Positions 25,792 to 34,249 of a stretch of 64,000 nucleotides of DNA are shown piece after piece. Origin of the DNA: Bradyrhizobium sp. 141 (GTDB taxonomy: Bacteria; Pseudomonadota; Alphaproteobacteria; Rhizobiales; Xanthobacteraceae); NCBI RefSeq assembly GCF_023074055.1, contig NZ_JADPKR010000081.1:1-64000 (forward strand), written 5' to 3'. How positions within the stretch are numbered: position 1 is the stretch's first letter; each line of letters begins with the position of its first letter. The notes under the pieces are model-generated. The model did not search any database, was not told the origin of the DNA, and saw nothing but the letters and a program-made list of their open reading frames with translations. A program made the position numbers and the translations under genes.

Positions 25792-27741
25792 ATGCCGCTC
25801 GTCGCACCGGATGCATGGCGGCCAAGCGGCATCGCCGATCTCGAGCCAAACGCCTGGCATGTTCTCCGCCGTCAGGGAAACACCTGCGTGGTCGCGGGCC
25901 CCGGCGCCGGCAAGACCGAGTTTCTGGCGCAACGCGCCGCTTATCTCCTGGAGACCGATACATGTCCGGCGCCGCACCGCGTTTTGGCCATCTCCTTCAA
26001 GACTGACGCCGCCGAGAACCTCGCAACTCGTGTGCGCGAACGCTGCGACCGCACGCAGGCCGATCGGTTCGTGTCGATGACCTTCGACGCGTTCACGAAG
26101 AGCCTCGTTGACCGCTTCTTGCTGGCGCTTCCGGCCGACTGGCGCCCGACCAAGCCCTATGAAATCGACTTCCCCAAACGCCGGCAGGTCGAGGATTTCC
26201 TGACACGCGCGCGCCTTGCTGTACCTCAGCCGTGGCAGGCGGCCATTGCCGGCTTCAGCCCGTCCGATTTTGAATCCAAAATTGTCGGGTCCTTTCGCTT
26301 GCCGCTTCAGGCCATGGCGCCTACTGTGGCGATCGAGTTTGTGGTCGAGCGCTGGTGGACCGAGTTGCTGCGTCGGCCCGGCCGGTCTCTCCTGACGTTC
26401 ATCATGCTGAACCGGCTAGCGGAATTGCTCTTGCGCGCCAGACCGCAGATCGCCCGCGCCTTGCAAGCAACCTATCCGTTCGTGTTCGTCGACGAGTTCC
26501 AGGACACGACTCACGCGCAGTATGACTTCCTGCTCTCCGCTTTTGGTCATCGAGGCATCACCGTGACGGCCGTTGGCGACGACAAGCAGCGCATCATGGT
26601 ATGGGCGGGCGCGCGCACCGATGCGTTCGATCGTTTCGAAGCGGAATTCGCCGCCCAGCGCGTGCCACTGCTGTTTAATTTCCGATCATCGCCGGATCTT
26701 GTGCGCATTCAGCACGTCGTGGCGCAGGCGCTCGACGCGGGCGCCATCCCAACCGTCGCCCAATCCGGCCGGCGCGTGGATGGCGACGTCGCTCAGGTCT
26801 GGACATGCCCCGCCGCGGCCGGTGAGGCGCAGCATCTGGCGCGGTGGTTGGCTCAGGACATGGCCGCTCGCGGAACCCGGCCTCGCGACTACGCCATCCT
26901 CGTGCGGCAGACCGCGGATCGGTTTGAGGAGCAGCTTGCGCCAGCGCTAGCGGCATTCAACCTTCGTCTGCGTAACGAAAGCCGCGCGCTTGGTCGGACC
27001 ACGCTGCAGGATCTCCTCGTGGACTCCTATGCTGGAATTGCGCAAGCCTTGCTGCGCCTTGGCGCCGTCCGCCGCGCGCCGGATTCTTGGCAGGTGGCGT
27101 CGGACGCAGTGCTCCGGCTGCGCGACGTCGACCCCGACGACGAGCTGGCTAGTCTGCGCGCCGAGGAAGGCCTGAGCACGTTTCTGCAGAGGGTGCGCAC
27201 CACTATGGCGGCAACGCCGCCCTCGGCGGCAGTGGCGGAAGCGCTTGCCGATCAGGTACTCGCCTTCGTCGATGGGCGCGCCCTTGCCAGGTCCTTTTCG
27301 GAGTATGCGACGGGTGAAGCGCTCGCCATCGCGCTTGAAGCCTTTCGACTGCATTTCGCTGTGTGTGCGGACGGCAGCCCCGATTGGGCGACTTGCCTCG
27401 ATCGCTTCGCGGGCGTCGACCAAGTGCCGTTGATGACCGTGCACAAGAGCAAGGGTCTGGAATATGACACCATCCTCTTCGTCGGTCTCGACGACGCAAT
27501 GTGGTGGAGCCACAGCGCCGGCAATCCCGAAGGGATCGCGACCTTCTTTGTGGCGCTATCGCGCGCCAAGCAGCGTGCAATCTTCACCTTCTGCCGCGAG
27601 CGTGGTCAACGCGCTCGCGTCGCCGACCTCTATTATACGATGAGGGCTCCTGCTTTATCCTATAGCGACCGAGCCTACTCCACATCCCTACGGCATGCCC
27701 ATCCGCTTACGACCCGAATGCAGCACAATGCAGTCACTTAA
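25792..27741 (+). CDS. UvrD/Rep-type SF1 helicase, possible GajB-like defence component
   Basis: A 649-aa superfamily 1 DNA helicase. Walker A is GPGAGKT at about residues 36-42, motif Ia is AISFKTDAAENLATRV, and motif II is VFVDEFQDTTHAQYDFL (about 231-247). Motif III is AVGDDKQRIMVWAGA, motif V is TVHKSKGLEYDTILFVGLDD and motif VI is FFVALSRAKQRAIF, so all helicase motifs are present. The last about 25 residues, after RARVADLYY, look unrelated to the family and may be a recombination tail. It starts 2 bp after the OLD-type remnant; OLD nuclease plus UvrD helicase is the Gabija arrangement. With the nuclease truncated, function as an anti-phage system is doubtful. Confidence 0.85.
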   Translation: MPLVAPDAWRPSGIADLEPNAWHVLRRQGNTCVVAGPGAGKTEFLAQRAAYLLETDTCPAPHRVLAISFKTDAAENLATRVRERCDRTQADRFVSMTFDAFTKSLVDRFLLALPADWRPTKPYEIDFPKRRQVEDFLTRARLAVPQPWQAAIAGFSPSDFESKIVGSFRLPLQAMAPTVAIEFVVERWWTELLRRPGRSLLTFIMLNRLAELLLRARPQIARALQATYPFVFVDEFQDTTHAQYDFLLSAFGHRGITVTAVGDDKQRIMVWAGARTDAFDRFEAEFAAQRVPLLFNFRSSPDLVRIQHVVAQALDAGAIPTVAQSGRRVDGDVAQVWTCPAAAGEAQHLARWLAQDMAARGTRPRDYAILVRQTADRFEEQLAPALAAFNLRLRNESRALGRTTLQDLLVDSYAGIAQALLRLGAVRRAPDSWQVASDAVLRLRDVDPDDELASLRAEEGLSTFLQRVRTTMAATPPSAAVAEALADQVLAFVDGRALARSFSEYATGEALAIALEAFRLHFAVCADGSPDWATCLDRFAGVDQVPLMTVHKSKGLEYDTILFVGLDDAMWWSHSAGNPEGIATFFVALSRAKQRAIFTFCRERGQRARVADLYYTMRAPALSYSDRAYSTSLRHAHPLTTRMQHNAVT

Positions 27742-28648
27742 GAACTGCGATCAACTGACCCACAAGCTTTTCGCGATCTGCGGCACGCAGCTTATCAAGA
27801 TTGATCTGCTTCCATCGGACTGCGGGAAGCTCTGCCGCTCCATCAACGCCCAGCAGAGCCCAATCTGGCTTCCCGAGCTTGAATCCGATCAGAAATTCCC
27901 GATGCTCCTTCGGCATCTTTCCAGATACCTCGGCGATCAAGTCCTCGCGGGCTCTCAATAGTTTATCCAGCGAGACCGGATCTGAGGTCATACCCTCGAA
28001 GCCGTGCTCGAATTCCTGGCGGATATCCTTTCGCCGCGGCGCCACGACCTCCGAAATAGGCCGATCATGGCTGATGAGATAGACGATGAAAGCGCGCCTC
28101 AGGTCGTCGCTGATGCCCTCATTCGCCAGAAGATCGCGGATGTCAAAAAGATCGCGAGGATGTTGGCGGTCAAGGGCGGCGACGATTTTTCCCGCGTAGA
28201 GGTCGGAAAACGAGACGACTTGTGTCTCTGCAAAACCAAAGCTCTCCTCGACGTTCGGAAGCACGGATCTCATCTCGGGATCGAAGACGCAACCACGAAG
28301 GACGGGAGTGACTTCGATCTTGATCTGAGCGCCAGCCCTTTGAAGTGTCAGCTTGGTAACGATGCCTTCCGCGCGGTTCACGACCTCATTCACCTTGACG
28401 CCCGGAATTCCCTTGCCAATGGCGACAGCCATTCTTTTCATGCCCGCATCGATCGCGGCCAGCGATTCCGGCCGGCCGGCGACAGGCAGGTAGGTTAAGT
28501 CGATATCGACTGACAAACGCGGCATATCGCGCACGAATAGATTGATCGCAGTCCCGCCTTTGAGAGCAAAATCCTTTTCCGCCGCAACGAATGGCAAGGT
28601 CTCGATCAGCAGCGCAACCTGATGCCGATAGTGTTCAGACAGGGGCAC
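27734..28648 (-). CDS. abiEii: AbiEii-type nucleotidyltransferase toxin
   Basis: A 304-aa DNA polymerase beta-type nucleotidyltransferase toxin of a type IV toxin-antitoxin system. ALKGGTAINLFV (about 28-39) and RLSVDIDLTYL (about 44-54, with Asp48 and Asp50) are the GG and metal-binding motifs of the MNT fold. FSDLYAGKIVAALDRQHPRD carries a further family motif. Such toxins add nucleotides to tRNA acceptor stems and cause abortive infection. It overlaps the antitoxin gene by 14 bp, as in other AbiE operons. It converges with the helicase gene, overlapping its 3' end by 8 bp. The frame is intact. Confidence 0.88.
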   Translation of the reverse strand: MPLSEHYRHQVALLIETLPFVAAEKDFALKGGTAINLFVRDMPRLSVDIDLTYLPVAGRPESLAAIDAGMKRMAVAIGKGIPGVKVNEVVNRAEGIVTKLTLQRAGAQIKIEVTPVLRGCVFDPEMRSVLPNVEESFGFAETQVVSFSDLYAGKIVAALDRQHPRDLFDIRDLLANEGISDDLRRAFIVYLISHDRPISEVVAPRRKDIRQEFEHGFEGMTSDPVSLDKLLRAREDLIAEVSGKMPKEHREFLIGFKLGKPDWALLGVDGAAELPAVRWKQINLDKLRAADREKLVGQLIAVLK

Positions 28649-29486
28649 TGAGATCCTCCGGTACGGTGATCAGGTATGTCGGATCGAGCCTTCCGCCTTT
28701 CACCAGCATGCGCTTTCCTTTCCCCAAATCGACCTTGTCACGGTCTATTTGCTTCAGCCATGAATGGTTGTGCCGGTCGGCAAACCAGAAGAACAGCCTT
28801 TTGACTTTCACGCTTCGGCAATCGTCCAGCAGCTTTTGCAGCTTGCGGGGACTGAGGTTGCGCAAGCCTTCAACAAGCATGTCAGCCTGGTGGAAGCTCT
28901 CGCTATTCGGCAGCTCGTCGAGCAGTTCGAGCAACGCGCGCTCGGGCGATGAGACGGTGAGCGGCCATTCGCCCTGGCCCCATATCTGCTTGAATGGGCC
29001 TGCCTGGAATTCATCGGCGGCTGCGCCGGTATTGTTCTGGACATTCCAGGCGAAGTTCTTGAGCCCCTTCGTCACCGGATCGGCTTTGAAGAGCGTTGTG
29101 CTCTTGCGGAATGTGAAGCGTTCCTTGAGCGGAAGCTTGGACAGCCAGCTGGGCGGAGCAGTGGGACCATACAGATAAACGACGGTCGGCCCTTCAGCCC
29201 GGAGGTAGTGCGAGAAGCCCTGCAATTCGAGCGCGGTTCGCCCTCCGACGATCAGGGGGCGCTCAAGCAGCGTCTGAAGCGATATGACGGCCTTCTGCCA
29301 TGTCAGAGTGCCAAGCGGACGCTTGAAGGTGCCACGCGTCGGCTGAACCAGCCAGCCAGCCGAGACGTACTGGCTGCGCAGACCTGTCGAATAGCCATGT
29401 TTCGTCATCCACCCAGCATCGACCAATAGGCCTTCCGGGAGGGTATGTTCAAGGTGGTTTAGTTTCCCGCCTGAATGCCCAGTCAT
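28635..29486 (-). CDS. abiEi: AbiEi-type antitoxin
   Basis: The partner antitoxin, 283 aa. The N-terminal region, with LVDAGWMTKHGYSTGLRSQY followed by WLVQPTRGTFKR, is a winged-helix DNA-binding domain of the AbiEi_3 type. The second half (GEWPLTVSSPERALLELLDE, LVEGLRNLSPRKLQKLLDDC) is the C-terminal antitoxin domain. These antitoxins repress their own promoter; repeats upstream of the gene at 29487-29560 fit that. The ATG at 29486 is used; a TTG nine nt upstream is less likely. Intact and translationally coupled to the toxin gene. Confidence 0.85.
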   Translation of the reverse strand: MTGHSGGKLNHLEHTLPEGLLVDAGWMTKHGYSTGLRSQYVSAGWLVQPTRGTFKRPLGTLTWQKAVISLQTLLERPLIVGGRTALELQGFSHYLRAEGPTVVYLYGPTAPPSWLSKLPLKERFTFRKSTTLFKADPVTKGLKNFAWNVQNNTGAAADEFQAGPFKQIWGQGEWPLTVSSPERALLELLDELPNSESFHQADMLVEGLRNLSPRKLQKLLDDCRSVKVKRLFFWFADRHNHSWLKQIDRDKVDLGKGKRMLVKGGRLDPTYLITVPEDLSAPV

Positions 29487-29560
29487 ACTAAGCAATATAG
29501 CAATATTTCAAACCAACGGCAAGTTTATAGATTTGCAAATTTGCTAAGCCTGACTATGCA
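29487..29560 (-). promoter_or_regulatory. AbiE promoter/operator with repeats
   Basis: Directly upstream of abiEi there is a tandem 8-bp repeat AGCAATAT (29491-29506) and a 10-bp palindrome GCAAATTTGC (29535-29544) in an AT-rich stretch unlike its surroundings. AbiEi proteins bind repeats to autoregulate, so these are candidate operators. Confidence 0.5.
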
Positions 29561-29629
29561 GAAATCTCATGATCAAAACCTGGCTTGCCGGGGCACGCCC
29601 AATCACATTTCGATCTCCAATGCGCAGCC

Positions 29630-30532
29630 ATGGGTGAAGCGAGGCGAAAAAGGGAAGCCGTCTTAAACGGGCCGTGTCCATGCAGCTCGGGGAAGACCGC
29701 GCGCCTTTGTTGCTTCAACGGGCAGGGCTGGCACAAGCCGTCCGCAGTCCTTGGACTCAAAGCGCTGCCTGCCACGGGACGTGTCGAAAAATGTTACATG
29801 AAGGAGCTGGGATCATGCGTTCCCCCCATCTCGGCCGAGCATATCATTTCGGATTCCGTCTGCCGCGTATTGATGGGCGACGGTGAGTTCTCGATCTCAG
29901 GCGTTCCGTGGCTGGAAGCGGGCGAAACGAAGATCATGCCGCCTCTCCAGACAAAATGCCTCTGTACCAAGCACAACAGCGCGCTTAGCCCGCTCGATGC
30001 CTCTGCACATTACTTCTTCGCCTCCCTCAAATCTTATCTCGAACACGATGCCGGGTCGCGACACGCCATTCTATCCGGGCATGACCTCGAACGCTGGATT
30101 TTGAAAACCGCCAAAGCAGCTGCCGTGTCCCGGGACCTGGCACGTGGAAGACAACGACTGTCGGGCGCGTTCTCGCGGGATGAGGCAATTCTCGACATGC
30201 TTGACGACCCCCGGCATTGGCCCGCAGGGGCGGGGCTGTACTGCACCATGAACAGCGGCAACATCATGGAAAACATGCCGCGCTTTCAGTTCCAGCCGCT
30301 GACCGACGAGCAGGATGATATTAAAGCGTTGGCGATTAACATCATGGGCTTTCGCTTCAAGTTGCTGCTCGAAGCGCCTGATCTGAGCAAGTATCCGTCC
30401 TTGGCCGGTGCCAGATATCGACCTAGCCGAATCCTGATCTCGTATCCAACATCAACGAATTGGGTGACCCTGAGCTGGGAGGATGGCAAGCAACATCAGG
30501 AATTGACCGTCCAATGGCTTCACCGGCGTTGA
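29630..30532 (+). CDS. SEC-C motif protein with HNH-like zinc/His core
   Basis: A 300-aa protein (an ATG at 29585 would add 15 residues). A SEC-C zinc motif CxCx8CC is at residues 16-28 (PCPCSSGKTARLCC). A second cluster follows: Cys55 and Cys63, EH at 70-71 in ISAEHIISDSV, then CLCTKHNSAL with Cys110, Cys112, His115 and Asn116. That spacing resembles an HNH/beta-beta-alpha-metal nuclease, which is inference. The C-terminal half has no recognised domain. It is divergent from AbiE and shares its intergenic region. Proteins combining SEC-C with nuclease-like parts occur in defence loci. The frame is intact. Confidence 0.65.
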   Translation: MGEARRKREAVLNGPCPCSSGKTARLCCFNGQGWHKPSAVLGLKALPATGRVEKCYMKELGSCVPPISAEHIISDSVCRVLMGDGEFSISGVPWLEAGETKIMPPLQTKCLCTKHNSALSPLDASAHYFFASLKSYLEHDAGSRHAILSGHDLERWILKTAKAAAVSRDLARGRQRLSGAFSRDEAILDMLDDPRHWPAGAGLYCTMNSGNIMENMPRFQFQPLTDEQDDIKALAINIMGFRFKLLLEAPDLSKYPSLAGARYRPSRILISYPTSTNWVTLSWEDGKQHQELTVQWLHRR

Positions 30533-30686
30533 CCCTTCGCAACGGACAAATCGTTCTGCGTCGGGTGCCGCACGGGCCGGGATGGTGCGAGCCGCCCATC
30601 AGGGCTGGCTGTCCCAGTAAGGCGCCGCCGCCGCATTGGCGTTTCCAGTTGCAGTCGAGCCATTCGGATGCGTGTGGAGCCGATGC

Positions 30687-31670
30687 ATGAGCTTCCCGAT
30701 CGAGCCCGGAGCCGGCGAGGTGGACGAGCGAGGGCTCTTTCTCGTCCAGGCCCCAGACATCCGCGCCAGGGTCTTGCCGCTGTTCGGCTTCGATCCTAGG
30801 CGATCCGACGACCGCCCGGTCGGCCACGGCACCACCTTTCGTATCGACCCATGGTCCCGCTGTCTCACCGCATTCCACGTCCTGGAGGATATCTTCGAGG
30901 TTGACGAAGCCGGTACCGGGGCGGTGCTTCGACCGGGGCTGCGGCTTGCAGCGCTCGAGGTCGAAGGAACAGGGTTCGGCCTGATTGGACTACGCGCGGA
31001 CGCTTGGCGACCACTGGCTGGATCGTATGCCTTCTGCGGCGTCGAGGCCCCGCCGTTCCAGACGCCGCGTCTTCGGAATCTGACGGAACTGGTCGTGTTG
31101 AGAATCCGCCCTGCGACGCAATCCTCCGAGGGCACTCCGTACTGGCCGCTCGATCTGCGGCGGTGGCGGCCTGTGCGCGGCGAGCGCGTGCTCACACTCG
31201 GCTTCCCGAACCTCGATGAAGAGGGCCGCGAGGAACGGCCGATCTCCCAATACCTGTATGGGTCCTTCGGTGAGATCACGGACGTGGAGCCGGCGGACGG
31301 GGCACGCGGCCGCCCCTGGCCGGTGATCAGAGTCGCAGCCGAATGGCCGGGCGGCATGAGCGGCGGCCCGGTGTTCAACGAGACCGGCAACGTCATAGGC
31401 GTGGTCAGCAGCGGTATCGCCGGCGGGACCGGTACGGCAACCTTCTTCTCAGGCTGGAACATGGCCGAGCGGATCTTGGGTTCGATCGATCCCAACAATC
31501 CCGGACGCTTCCTGTGTCACGGCGTTTTTGACGATGCAGGCGAGCTCGTCCACGCGACGCAGGATGCCGAGCAAGCGAGGCGCTTCGCCGAGACTCGCGG
31601 ACTGACAGACCACGCCGTCGTTTCTGTCGACCCACACCGGGAAGGCTGGATGCGCGTGAATGGGCGATAG
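30687..31670 (+). CDS. trypsin-like serine protease domain protein
   Basis: A 327-aa protein with a chymotrypsin-fold protease. GHGTTFRIDP and LTAFHVLED put the catalytic His at residue 64, and PGGMSGGPVFNETGNVIGVV puts the nucleophile Ser at 225. The position of the catalytic Asp (usually DLAVL) reads LTELVVLRI with Glu134, an unusual replacement if the alignment is right. There is no signal peptide, so it is cytoplasmic, as in protease effectors of bacterial conflict systems rather than HtrA. An ATG at 30687 with GGAG upstream is chosen over an ATG 51 nt earlier. It converges with the SMEK-TPR gene. Confidence 0.75.
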   Translation: MSFPIEPGAGEVDERGLFLVQAPDIRARVLPLFGFDPRRSDDRPVGHGTTFRIDPWSRCLTAFHVLEDIFEVDEAGTGAVLRPGLRLAALEVEGTGFGLIGLRADAWRPLAGSYAFCGVEAPPFQTPRLRNLTELVVLRIRPATQSSEGTPYWPLDLRRWRPVRGERVLTLGFPNLDEEGREERPISQYLYGSFGEITDVEPADGARGRPWPVIRVAAEWPGGMSGGPVFNETGNVIGVVSSGIAGGTGTATFFSGWNMAERILGSIDPNNPGRFLCHGVFDDAGELVHATQDAEQARRFAETRGLTDHAVVSVDPHREGWMRVNGR

Positions 31671-31715
31671 TGACGCGCATGAGTCGGGAACGGTCCCACC
31701 GCGAGACTTCCCCTT

Positions 31716-33430
31716 CTAACGAGCGCCATCGCCGGGTTGGCCGGCCGCTGGATTACCAAACAAGAACGAGAAATCGCACTGAAGCTTGGCGCTAAGTTCG
31801 TGGTCAGGGAAACGCTCCATCGCCGCCGTCCAAACCTTCGCTGCCGTTGCCGCGTCACCGCTGTTCCAGTGAGCGCCACCAAGATCGAACATCGCAACAG
31901 CATAGTCTGGATCGAGCGCAAGCGCCTTTTCGTAGGCCTCGATCGCCTCTCTCCATCTATCGAGGCTGGCGTAAGCCGCAGCCAGCTGAAACCAGCTCAT
32001 GGCGTCCGGTTGAACGATCTGGGCCTGCTCCAGCAGTAGCGGCACGCTCTCATCGAACCGCTCCAGAGCTTTGAGGGCAATCGCCAGGCAATAGCCGTAA
32101 TCGCCGCCCGCCAATTCATAGGCCTTACGAAAACAGCGCTCCGCCTCCGCCCAGTCCTCCTCATCCTGCGCCCAGCGGCCCAGACGATCCCAAGGCAGCG
32201 CGGCGTTCTCGGAGTCGATGTGGACAATGTGGCGATCAAATTCCTCGCGGAACTCGCCGTAGCTCTTTCCGATGTTCTCCCCTCGGCCGCGCAGATAGAA
32301 CGTTGTCATGAGAAGCTCCCACCTCGCGGCGGGGTCCTCGGGGTTCGCCCTTACATAGCGTTGCCAGAACGGCGCGGCTTGGCGGGCGTTGTCCACACTC
32401 GCGCGCCCAGAGCCAGCGACCAGACGGCGACACCAGGGCCAAATCCAACGGTGGCGATCGGCCTGAGCCACCAGGCCATTGATTTCGCGAAACGCTGCAC
32501 GGCCGTCGCCAAGGTTGAAAAGGACGTTGGCGCGCCAGCCGGTGACCGCAGAGATCCGGCCCTGCTTTTGATCCGAGAAGACGACCTGGTCGAGATGACG
32601 CAAGGCGTCCTCGTATTTGCCCAGGCGGACATAGTGGGTGCCCAGCGCGTTGTGGACCTCCGCAAGGTCGGAATTCAACCGTAAAGCTTCGCGGTAGTGA
32701 TCCACCGCCTGTTCATGGTCACCGAGCAGCGCGTAACTTGAGCCAAGGTTTTTGTGGATCTGAGCCGCCAGTTCGGGTGTACTGCGGAGAGTTGATGATC
32801 CTCGTCAGGAATCCGTAGTCCTGATTGATGCCGCCGAAGCCCCGAAACAGGTTCAGCAGCTTGGACCCCTCCTTGCGCTCAATTCCATCCCGGCACCTCT
32901 CGAGCCAATCGTCCAAGAGGTCGATTCCTTCTCCGCGTCCGACCACGCCGATCCGCAGTTCGGTTCGACGCAACTCGTCTCGCTTGACCGAGAATGTCAC
33001 CGAGGTCGATGATGTGCTTCTTGCAGTTGAAGGCGAACTGGTCAGTAAGCAGCCCATTCACCGATGCCTGGCTGTAGGACGACCGCTTCTTCCCGAGCAT
33101 GAGGATGAACAGTTCGTCGAACGTGTTGTAGTAGGCGCGGTCCATGAACTGCTGAACTGTGAACTTCACCTTTTCCAGCGTGGTCGTCGAAGTGATCTGG
33201 AATGCCACCCGATCGTGATCGTCGCCGAGATCGATGCCGGGGAAGTTTTTCTGCTTTCGGTTCAGATTGGTGAGATGTGGGAGGTTATATACTGACTTCA
33301 GGATGGGGATGAACGCGTCCTCCAGCGCCAAGTTGATGTCGGTTCGACCCTGGGAGGTCGCCAACTCGACTTGAACGATGATGCGGCTGACTACGTCGCG
33401 AAGTTGATTCTCGACTTCAAGCTGCCTCAT
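31716..33430 (-). pseudogene. SMEK-domain/TPR protein gene, frameshifted twice
   Basis: ATG 33430 opens MRQLEVENQLRDVVSRIIVQ with ALEDAFIPILKSVYNLPHLT, NRKQKNFPGIDLGDDHDRVA and FQITSTTTLEKVKFT, which is the SMEK domain found at the N-terminus of bacterial STAND and repeat proteins. Near 33000 the frame moves to VKRDELRRTELRIGVVGRGE, and near 32780 to PELAAQIHKNLGSSYALLGD. The last frame then continues through about six TPR units (HYREALRLNSDLAEVHNALG, AIEAYEKALALDPDYAVAMF) to 31716. Joined, it would be about 570 aa. As read, three unconnected pieces result. It is likely a former defence sensor. Confidence 0.65.
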
Positions 33431-33728
33431 TCCGTGTCCCCACCTTATGAATGGCGCACTTAGTAGTGGGAACGCAGGGTGAACATTTCAAGGGCCGGGG
33501 CCAGCCATCCCGTCCAGAAGTTCGCTTCGCTGCCAGTTTCTGCTGGAAATCCACCACTCGCCGCCTGCGGCAAACGGGGCCATCGCAGATGAACTCACAG
33601 AAACCGAGAGGCCGAGCCGCGAACGACGAATCGGAGGAACTACGGCTATCTCAGGCGAAAAAGCACGGCGCATCCCGAAGTCCCTGCGACTCGCCATGGA
33701 AGGGCAAAGTTAAATCTACCCCTCGTTC
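33431..33728. other. intergenic, contains the accessory/core junction region
   Basis: No gene with a ribosome site or recognisable sequence. The switch to core sequence happens slightly further right, inside the YbgC-type gene at about 33800. Confidence 0.4.
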
Positions 33729-34172
33729 ATGCTATGGCGCTTCCAGCGCCCCAGTGAAATCAGGTCGTTTTTATTCTGTTGCGATATCGTCAAACCAGTG
33801 TTCTCGGGGATCGTCTATCACGCCAATTATCTGCGCTACATGGAGCGCGGACGGACCAATCATCTGCGGCTGATGGGCGCCGAGCAGCAGGCGCTGTTCG
33901 AGCAGGTGGAGACCGACAGCGTCGGCTTCGCCTTCGTCGTGCGCTCGATGCATCTGGACTTCCTCAAGCCCGCGCGGATGGACGACGTGCTCGACGTCGT
34001 GACCTGGCCGATCGCGGTGAAGGGTGCCTCCATCATGCTGGCGCAGGAAGTGAAGCGGTGTGAGGACGTGCTGGTGAAAGCCGAGGTGCGTGTCGCCTTC
34101 ATCAGCGGCGGCCGCGCCCAGCCGATCCCGAAATCGATCCGGACGCTGATGAAGGCCGATCTGATTTCGTGA
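33729..34172 (+). CDS. YbgC-type acyl-CoA thioesterase with replaced N-terminus
   Basis: From residue 25, encoded from 33801 (FSGIVYHANYLRYMERGRTN), this is a hot-dog thioesterase of the YbgC/4-hydroxybenzoyl-CoA group, often next to tol-pal. Family members begin with a beta strand and the motif YYEDTDxxGxVYH, whose Asp is catalytic. Here the first 24 residues (MLWRFQRPSEIRSFLFCCDI, VKPV) are unrelated and the DTD is absent. The gene has therefore been cut and fused to foreign DNA, and the product is probably inactive. The rest (HLDFLKPARMDDVLDV, IMLAQEVKR) is intact. This point marks the end of the accessory segment. Confidence 0.8.
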   Translation: MLWRFQRPSEIRSFLFCCDIVKPVFSGIVYHANYLRYMERGRTNHLRLMGAEQQALFEQVETDSVGFAFVVRSMHLDFLKPARMDDVLDVVTWPIAVKGASIMLAQEVKRCEDVLVKAEVRVAFISGGRAQPIPKSIRTLMKADLIS

Positions 34173-34249
34173 TCGGCCGATAAGGGACGGCCTATCGACT
34201 CCGCGGCGTGTGGCGATAGATTGCGCTCCCGCCAACCATGAGGCTCATC

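Noticed and set aside
25501..27741. housekeeping UvrD/PcrA
   Set aside because: The context beside an OLD-like tail and AbiE, and the divergent C-terminus, argue against the core repair helicase, though this is not proven.
30599..31498. 299-codon minus-strand open frame
   Set aside because: Antisense to the trypsin-like protease, whose catalytic motifs are clear in the plus strand.
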